This document shows positions 41,806 through 46,598 of a stretch of DNA of 46,598 nt, piece after piece. The notes beneath the pieces are model-generated. The model searched no databases and was not told the DNA's origin. It saw nothing but the letters and a program-made list of their open reading frames with translations. Within the stretch, counting starts at the first letter, position 1. The number at the start of each line of letters is the position of its first letter. A program made the translations under genes and the position numbers. Source of the DNA: Gordonia soli NBRC 108243 (GTDB taxonomy: Bacteria > Actinomycetota > Actinomycetes > Mycobacteriales > Mycobacteriaceae); contig NZ_BANX01000043.1 in NCBI RefSeq assembly GCF_000334455.1, forward strand, positions 1 to 46,598, read 5' to 3'.

Positions 41806-42414
41806 GAAATAGCCAGAGCCGCCGCCGGGAAGCAGCCGCGACGCCGGCGCACGCCGGCCGAAGCGCAGGAGGAGATACTCACTGCGGCCAGGCTTCTCCT
41901 CGCGACCGGGTCGATCGAGCACCTCACCGTCGCCACTCTGATGCAGCACACGACACTCTCCCGCAAATCGTTCTACGTGTACTTCGCAGATCGAGCAGAG
42001 CTGCTACAGGCGCTCGTCCGACCGATTCGCGTCGAGGCCGACGCCGCGCTCGCCCGATGGTCGAGTTCTGACGATCCTGTCGGCGCGGGCCTGGCCGCAC
42101 TCGCCGCCGCCGCGCACATGTATCGCAGGCACAGCCCCATCCTGCGGGCGATCCTGGCCTCGAGCGTCACCTCACCGGATCTCGACTCGGTGCGATCTGC
42201 ATTCGTCCAGCCGATGACCGATGTCGCCACCGCGATCGTCGGTGACACGGCGCCTGATTTGGACGACCCCGATGCGGTTGCGACAGCACTGGTCACGATG
42301 AACGTGCACGTCTTGCTGACGTTGCACCCCGACAGCTCCGACGCTGAGGTCGACGCTATCGTCGATGCGATTGCCACCATCTGGCGGAGGACCCTGCGTC
42401 TCGACCGTGATTGA
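41800..42414 (+). CDS. TetR family transcriptional regulator
   Basis: A 204-residue regulator. A basic Arg-rich N-terminus (KQPRRRRTPAEAQEEI) leads into the HTH (about 38-72; TVATLMQHTTLSRKSFYVYFADRAELL). The C-terminal domain is helical (AAAAHMYRRHSPILRAILASS), resembling the EthR-like group in general form. GTG 41800 fits a leaderless transcript from TATACT and keeps the start inside the palindromic operator, so autorepression is expected. Regulates the divergent membrane-protein gene at 41745. Confidence 0.87.
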   Translation: MAEIARAAAGKQPRRRRTPAEAQEEILTAARLLLATGSIEHLTVATLMQHTTLSRKSFYVYFADRAELLQALVRPIRVEADAALARWSSSDDPVGAGLAALAAAAHMYRRHSPILRAILASSVTSPDLDSVRSAFVQPMTDVATAIVGDTAPDLDDPDAVATALVTMNVHVLLTLHPDSSDAEVDAIVDAIATIWRRTLRLDRD

Positions 42415-42580
42415 GGCATCCACTTCGGCGGGTGCGCATACTCCCTCCAGTACCTCGGCAACGCCGCAGGACCGAACGAGCGCGGCCCACACCTCATCTG
42501 TTCGGATGACATTGGGCGAGTGGCTTGATCGCCGACTCCATCAACGGTGATATTTTCTCCCACCGTCGGCAGTCAGTGGT

Positions 42581-43455
42581 TTGGGGGGCATCATCGATTC
42601 CGGATTCGGTCGAAGAGTCAACGAGATTCCACCCGGCCGGCAGCGATCCAATCATCCCGCGGAACGCAGGGCGTCTCGCAGTAGACAGGGCAGCGGATCA
42701 TCCCTGGTCGCGATGCTGGCGATCACCGCGGTCGTCATCTCTGCGACGCTGGTCGGTGCCGGCGTCATCGCCATCCACATGTGGACGACCGATCGCACGG
42801 ACCAGGTCGGACTCGCATCTCCCCAGCCCGAGCCCTCGACCACTACGAGCCCAGCTACCGAAGACGGGTGCCCTCGCGCCACACCTGGCCCTGAAACCCC
42901 ACAGGTTGGCAGACGGTGGCAAGCAAACGAGGTCTCGCATACGACGTGCCGCCATCCTGGACCGTGGCCAGCTGTTCGACTGTGGTCGGGTGGGAGGCCC
43001 CGTGCCAGGATGGCCCGTTCGGCTGCTGTCCCGTCCGGACGATGAGCGGTGCGGCCACACACGAGACAACTCAGTGCCCGGACGACTGGGCGGGGACTGC
43101 AGGCACACCAGGTAACACGAAAACAGGTGACATCAACAAAGCGCTCCGGGACGAACTGGCCCTCGTCGGCGCCATCTACACGTCGGAATCAAGGCATTCG
43201 CCGTCCGTCTCGTCCGGCCGACCCCAGAAACTCTCGATCGGTGGACGAGCCGCACTTCACGTTGTCGCGACTGCGCGCGACATCGAAGCGTCGAAGTGTG
43301 TGGGCGAGTCGGCGTTACACAGCATCGTCGCCACCACGGTGCCCGGTCAGCCAGGGGTGACCCTGTTCGTGATCTCGCTGCCGCAGGGCGTTCCCGACGC
43401 CGGCAATCGTCGCCTGATCAACCAGATGGTCACCAGCCTGCGCCCGATCGACTGA
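42581..43455 (+). pseudogene. Membrane-anchored extracellular protein, frameshifted (DUF8017-like)
   Basis: Two overlapping frames read as one protein. The first (42581 to about 42900) gives a basic cytosolic start, a TM helix (LVAMLAITAVVISATLVGAG) and a Pro/Thr/Ser linker ending PGPETP. The second, from about 42901, continues TGWQTVASKRGLAYDVPPSW to the end at 43455 with GWEAPCQDGPFG and four to six Cys. The join is at a CCCC run (42897-42900), so one base lost there explains it. The C-terminal half resembles actinobacterial DUF8017-type surface proteins (inference). Either a real frameshift or a sequencing error. The 5' start (TTG 42581) is uncertain. Confidence 0.6.
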
Positions 43456-43487
43456 CGCGATCTGCGTTGCAGTCGGCGTCCGACCGA

Positions 43488-43629
43488 GTGTTCTTCCGAA
43501 CTCCACTCGACGTGGTTCAGGTCGGTCGGTCACCGGCCCGGCCACGCTGAACGCGAGCCGCCGGTGCAACTCGATCGACGAGGTGTTGACCGGCCGGGTT
43601 AACGCCGGGACCTCGGTGACAACGACCAG
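43488..43629 (-). pseudogene. Remnant of a GNAT acetyltransferase C-terminus
   Basis: An uninterrupted minus-strand reading contains TRPVNTSSIELHRRLAFSV followed by GPVTDRPEPRRVEFGR, which matches the end of GNAT enzymes (P-x-N-x-x-S-x-x-x-H-x-x-L-x-F). The acetyl-CoA binding part and a start are absent; the reading begins just past the 3' end of the membrane gene at 43639. Only about 47 residues remain. Confidence 0.4.
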
Positions 43630-43638
43630 GTTTCGCCT

Positions 43639-43989
43639 TCAGGCGCGGACGGCACAGAGGGCGGTCGCACCGTCGTCCGGTTGCGGAGCCCACTGCCCCG
43701 ACACCGACGATGTGTCGGCACGCTCCACGACAGCCGGAGCGATGCGTGCGTTCCGCTGCCGCTGGAAGTACAGCGACACGGCATGGATGCCGACTGCGGC
43801 CCAGGCGAAGTTCGCTGCTGCGCTCGGCCACGCGCCGTACAGCGCGGCGGCCGATCCACCGAGGAGTCCGCCGGCGGTGTTCAGCGACGCGTATCGGAGC
43901 GAACTCACCGCCAGATGGCCACGTGACACCAACGCATACGAGACGAATGTGCCCAGGGTTCCCAGCCATCCGATGATCGCGGTGAGCAC
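43639..43989 (-). CDS. CBU_0592-like small membrane protein
   Basis: A 116-residue protein with three hydrophobic helices (about 2-22, 28-52, 55-75) and the family pattern GWLGTLGTFVSYALVSRG, SLRYASLNTAGGLLGG, followed by a cytosolic tail of 40 residues. This matches the CBU_0592 domain described in many bacteria (function unknown). Divergent from the LysR gene at 44087 with 97 bp between, so it is the probable regulatory target. ATG preceded by GGAAGGAGGCGAGC. Confidence 0.8.
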   Translation of the reverse strand: MLTAIIGWLGTLGTFVSYALVSRGHLAVSSLRYASLNTAGGLLGGSAAALYGAWPSAAANFAWAAVGIHAVSLYFQRQRNARIAPAVVERADTSSVSGQWAPQPDDGATALCAVRA

Positions 43990-44086
43990 GGCGCTCGCCT
44001 CCTTCCGAAGAGTTCCCGCTCATCGTGGCAGTCGACGCGTTTTAGAACAATTGAAACCTGCTACACCCGGCAGTTAGCATTCGTGA

Positions 44087-45106
44087 ATGCGAGTGGATCC
44101 GAGCAGACTGCGGTATCTCCTGGCCGTCGCACGCGCCGGTGGCGTCCTGGCCGCGGCCGACGAGCTCAGGGTCACACCGTCGGCGGTTTCTCAGCAGCTG
44201 AGTCGACTCGCTCGAGAAACCGGTCACACCTTGCTGATCCGGACTCCGGAGGGGTCGGTGCTGACCCCGGAGGGACTCGCGCTGGCCGAGGCGGCACAGG
44301 AGATCGAACGAACACTGTCGGCCGTCCAGTCGAGGCTCGAGCACGGCGAGGCCGAGCTCACCGGCCCCGTTCGCATCGGCGGCTTCCAGAGCTTCCTGTC
44401 CGTGATCGTCGCACCGATGCTGCCGGAATGGCGAACGGCGTTGCCCGAGGTCGACTTCCGGATCATCGAGTCCTACCAGGACAACCTGATGCGGGCGCTG
44501 CGATCCGGCGAGCTCGACATCGCGGTGTTCGAACTCGACACCGACGAGGAGAGCTCACCCATGCCGAGGGGAATGGTCGAGCAACCCTTGCTCGACGATC
44601 CGTGGAAGCTCGTGATCCCGGCAGGGACGCTGTATTCCGACCTCTCCGACCTCGTCCGTCAGAACCTCCCGCTGCTCGGCGAACTACCCGTTGCCGCGGG
44701 AACACGTGCCGCCGCACGTCTGCGCACGGTCCTCGGTTCGGACCAGATGACCGTGCATGCGTACTACACGATCCAGACCGCGTTGGCATTGATCGCAGCG
44801 GGCGAGGGCATGGCCGTGATGCCCGAACTCGCCCTCCGCTGGGTCACGCACGCCGGGGTCGAGACACTCGACGTTCCCGGATTGGGCACGCGCAGAGTCG
44901 TTCTCCGCAGCCTTCCGAAGAACGATCGGGCCGAACGCGTACTCGGCGTGGTCGGCGGCATGCTCAGGGATGCCATCTCGCGCCGGGCGCTGGCGGAGAC
45001 GCCCAACGTCAGCGGGACCCACTCTCCAGGCGCATCAGTTCACGAGCACCGTTCTCCTGTCGGCCAGTCCGACGGAAGAATGCCCGAATCACATTCGAAG
45101 AGCTGA
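44087..45106 (+). CDS. LysR family transcriptional regulator
   Basis: A 339-residue regulator. The HTH is at about residues 5-62 (LRYLLAVARAGGVLAAADELRVTPSAVSQQLSRL in essence), followed by the linker helix and a periplasmic-binding-fold effector domain (about 92-300; GPVRIGGFQSFLSVIVAPML, ELDIAVFELD, VMPELALRWV). The last 35 residues are a polar extension beyond the usual 300. Divergent from the CBU_0592-type gene, which it likely regulates. The ligand is unknown. Confidence 0.9.
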   Translation: MRVDPSRLRYLLAVARAGGVLAAADELRVTPSAVSQQLSRLARETGHTLLIRTPEGSVLTPEGLALAEAAQEIERTLSAVQSRLEHGEAELTGPVRIGGFQSFLSVIVAPMLPEWRTALPEVDFRIIESYQDNLMRALRSGELDIAVFELDTDEESSPMPRGMVEQPLLDDPWKLVIPAGTLYSDLSDLVRQNLPLLGELPVAAGTRAAARLRTVLGSDQMTVHAYYTIQTALALIAAGEGMAVMPELALRWVTHAGVETLDVPGLGTRRVVLRSLPKNDRAERVLGVVGGMLRDAISRRALAETPNVSGTHSPGASVHEHRSPVGQSDGRMPESHSKS

Positions 45107-45257
45107 TGGTCGGCCGGCAACTGGTCGGGCACCGTGGAAGAGACGACATGCGCCGACCAGCCTCTCGGCTGTCGCATCAGCGCGGTGTTGGCATTCCGGG
45201 GAGCGCAGCCGTACTCCCGCCGAGCGCGCCCGGTGGACGACGTGCCGGCAGAACTGA

Positions 45258-45932
45258 TCAGCCGATGCTGAAGGGCTTGCCGTACAGCGTGATGACACCC
45301 GTCACGGCGTCTGTCTTGACCGCTACCTGAACTCTGGCCTTCGCCTGGGCGTAGCCGGCGCAACCGTCGACGCCGAACTTCTCCTGGCTGTAGGTCACGC
45401 CACCGGTGCGACCCTTGAAGGTGTATCCGGTCACTTTGTAGCTTTTGTAGGCGGTGCTGTCACCTGAGGTGGTCTGGATGACCGGCACGTACTTGGCCTG
45501 GCCCGGAGCCAGGGTGAACCCGCCCCCTGCACCAGCCTCAGGAGTGCCGTACACGCCGCCGTTGGGGTCCGGTGCAAGGCCGGTGACTCCGCCACTCCCC
45601 TTGGCGCTGGCACCGAAGTCGACCTGGCAACCGACCAGGTACCCGGCCTTGATCGCCGCACCTTCGGCCTCGCCGCCGACGGTGACGCGGATCTTGCCCG
45701 AGGTCCACACCTCACGGCTGGTCTGGATGTTGGTGACGGCCTTCTGGATGTTGGCGAACTCGTCGTACAAGCGAACCTGGACCGGCGTGCCGTCGACCAA
45801 CGTCTTGACGACATAGCCGCCGGGCAGCGGGCCGGCCACGGCGCCACCGGCACCGAGGGCGGTCAAACCCATCACCGCGGCACCGGCGAGACCCGCCGCA
45901 GCTGCCACGCGACGCGTGAAGATCTTCTTCAT
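45258..45932 (-). CDS. MspA family porin
   Basis: A 224-residue precursor. Signal peptide (KKIFTRRVAAAAGLAGAAVM, cleavage near AVAG), mature part with the MspA patterns AGYLVGCQVDFGAS, LAPGQAKYVPVIQTTS, VDGCAGYAQAKARVQV and LYGKPFSIG. Close in its middle to the plus-strand porin at 16993. ATG is preceded by TAAGGGGAATC. It lies 76 bp behind another porin on the same strand, so both may be cotranscribed. Confidence 0.87.
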   Translation of the reverse strand: MKKIFTRRVAAAAGLAGAAVMGLTALGAGGAVAGPLPGGYVVKTLVDGTPVQVRLYDEFANIQKAVTNIQTSREVWTSGKIRVTVGGEAEGAAIKAGYLVGCQVDFGASAKGSGGVTGLAPDPNGGVYGTPEAGAGGGFTLAPGQAKYVPVIQTTSGDSTAYKSYKVTGYTFKGRTGGVTYSQEKFGVDGCAGYAQAKARVQVAVKTDAVTGVITLYGKPFSIG

Positions 45933-46008
45933 GATTCCCCTTAGTGGAATATCAATCTGCGCTGAATGCAGATGGAGTCGAGAAAGGATCAGTTTCTGAG
46001 CTCTGCAC

Positions 46009-46598
46009 TCAGTTCAGACTGAAGGGCTTGCCATACAGGGTCGACTGCACATAGCCGCCCTCACCATTGACGGTGCCGTCATCGGTGTTGAAGCCCTCAG
46101 CAGCAACGACCTTGGCCACCGAACGAGCCGAGGCGTATCCACCACACTGCTGCACATCGATCTCGAAGCGCTCCGACTGGATGCTCGCGATGCCCTTCTT
46201 GATGTCCTTGTCAGTCAGCTTCGCGTAGGCAACCTGTCCCGGCTTCAGCGGGATGCTCACCGACGCCGAACCATCGGCCGAACCGGCGATGAAGTCGAGC
46301 GCACCGGTAAAGCTGCCCTCGAAACCGGTGATATCGATCTGGCAACCGACCAAGTAACCGACCTCGATGTTGCCGGTACCCTTGCTCAGCTTCGACGTCC
46401 AGGTACCCGAGGCAACAGCCGAACGCCCCGCACCATTAGCGGCAACCGACGGAGCCGGCAGCGCCGACTCACCAGTGCGCCAGGTCTGCGCGACCAAACC
46501 GTCGATGCTGACCGCCTTCTTGTAACCGTTGGGCAGCTTGGCAGCCGCCGCTCCACCCGCACCCATGCTGGCCAGGCCCACCACAGCAACCGCGGCGA
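46009..46598 (-). CDS. MspA family porin, 5' end outside the window
   Basis: At least 196 residues; the start and first residues of the signal peptide lie beyond position 46598. The visible part begins in the hydrophobic signal core (AAVAVVGLASMGAGGAAAA), then KLPNGYKKAVSIDG, VGYLVGCQIDITGFEG, LKPGQVAYAKLTDKDIKKG, DVQQCGGYASARSVAKVV and the C-terminus LYGKPFSLN. It is closest in layout to the porin at 16265 (QxCGGYA). Likely first gene of a two-porin operon. Confidence 0.85.
   Translation of the reverse strand, partial: AAVAVVGLASMGAGGAAAAKLPNGYKKAVSIDGLVAQTWRTGESALPAPSVAANGAGRSAVASGTWTSKLSKGTGNIEVGYLVGCQIDITGFEGSFTGALDFIAGSADGSASVSIPLKPGQVAYAKLTDKDIKKGIASIQSERFEIDVQQCGGYASARSVAKVVAAEGFNTDDGTVNGEGGYVQSTLYGKPFSLN

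Noticed and set aside
45107..45257. Gap between LysR and porin genes examined for a small gene
   Set aside because: Short frames on both strands lack ribosome sites and family resemblance.

Overview
The window is high-GC actinobacterial DNA from a mycolic-acid-containing member of the Mycobacteriales, most like Gordonia or a close relative (inference). The evidence is four MspA-type outer-membrane porin genes, an MmpL/RND lipid transporter, an antigen-85-type mycolyltransferase, a cyclopropane-fatty-acid-synthase-type methyltransferase, an LGFP-repeat lipoprotein, an IdeR/DtxR-type iron box and several starts that look leaderless. I see no rRNA, tRNA, CRISPR array, insertion sequence or phage gene. 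It reads as ordinary chromosome rich in regulators, with a few decayed genes.

Layout. 1-5.1 kb: MFS transporter, TetR regulators (one broken), an alpha/beta hydrolase that lacks its expected catalytic His, and a secreted PAP2 phosphatase. 5.1-8.0 kb: a reductase plus Rieske oxygenase pair divergent from a TetR gene. 8.0-13.9 kb: a two-gene heterodimeric ABC exporter with complementary degenerate ATP sites, divergent from a protein combining an RpoA-CTD-like helix-hairpin region with a sigma-region-4-like helix-turn-helix; a perfect 26-bp inverted repeat lies between them. 13.9-16.1 kb: a half-length adenylate-forming-enzyme homologue behind an iron box, a DUF6194 protein and a tandem MerR regulator. 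16.2-21.6 kb: two porins, TetR plus MmpL transporter, and WrbA.

22-29.4 kb: aldehyde dehydrogenase, secreted lipase, CFA-type methyltransferase, DJ-1/PfpI protein, mycolyltransferase and monoacylglycerol lipase, together a lipid and envelope metabolism block. 29.4-36 kb: a coiled-coil protein, DUF3072, a 36-residue Arg/Pro/Gln peptide, repeats and a palindrome, a GlxA-type AraC regulator, HxlR regulator, an NmrA/SnoaL operon, cupin, AzlCD exporter and an excalibur protein.

36-40.6 kb: one nonribosomal peptide synthetase of 1441 residues (C-A-T-C, no thioesterase) with no visible partner genes. 40.6-46.6 kb: LGFP lipoprotein, a small membrane protein divergent from a TetR gene across twin operators, a frameshifted membrane-anchored protein, an acetyltransferase remnant, a CBU_0592-type membrane protein divergent from a LysR gene, and two more MspA porins, the last cut by the window edge.

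The most unusual items are the asymmetric ABC exporter with its divergent sigma/alpha-CTD-like regulator, the iron-box-controlled half adenylation protein, the stand-alone C-A-T-C synthetase, and the hydrolase whose catalytic His is replaced by Thr.
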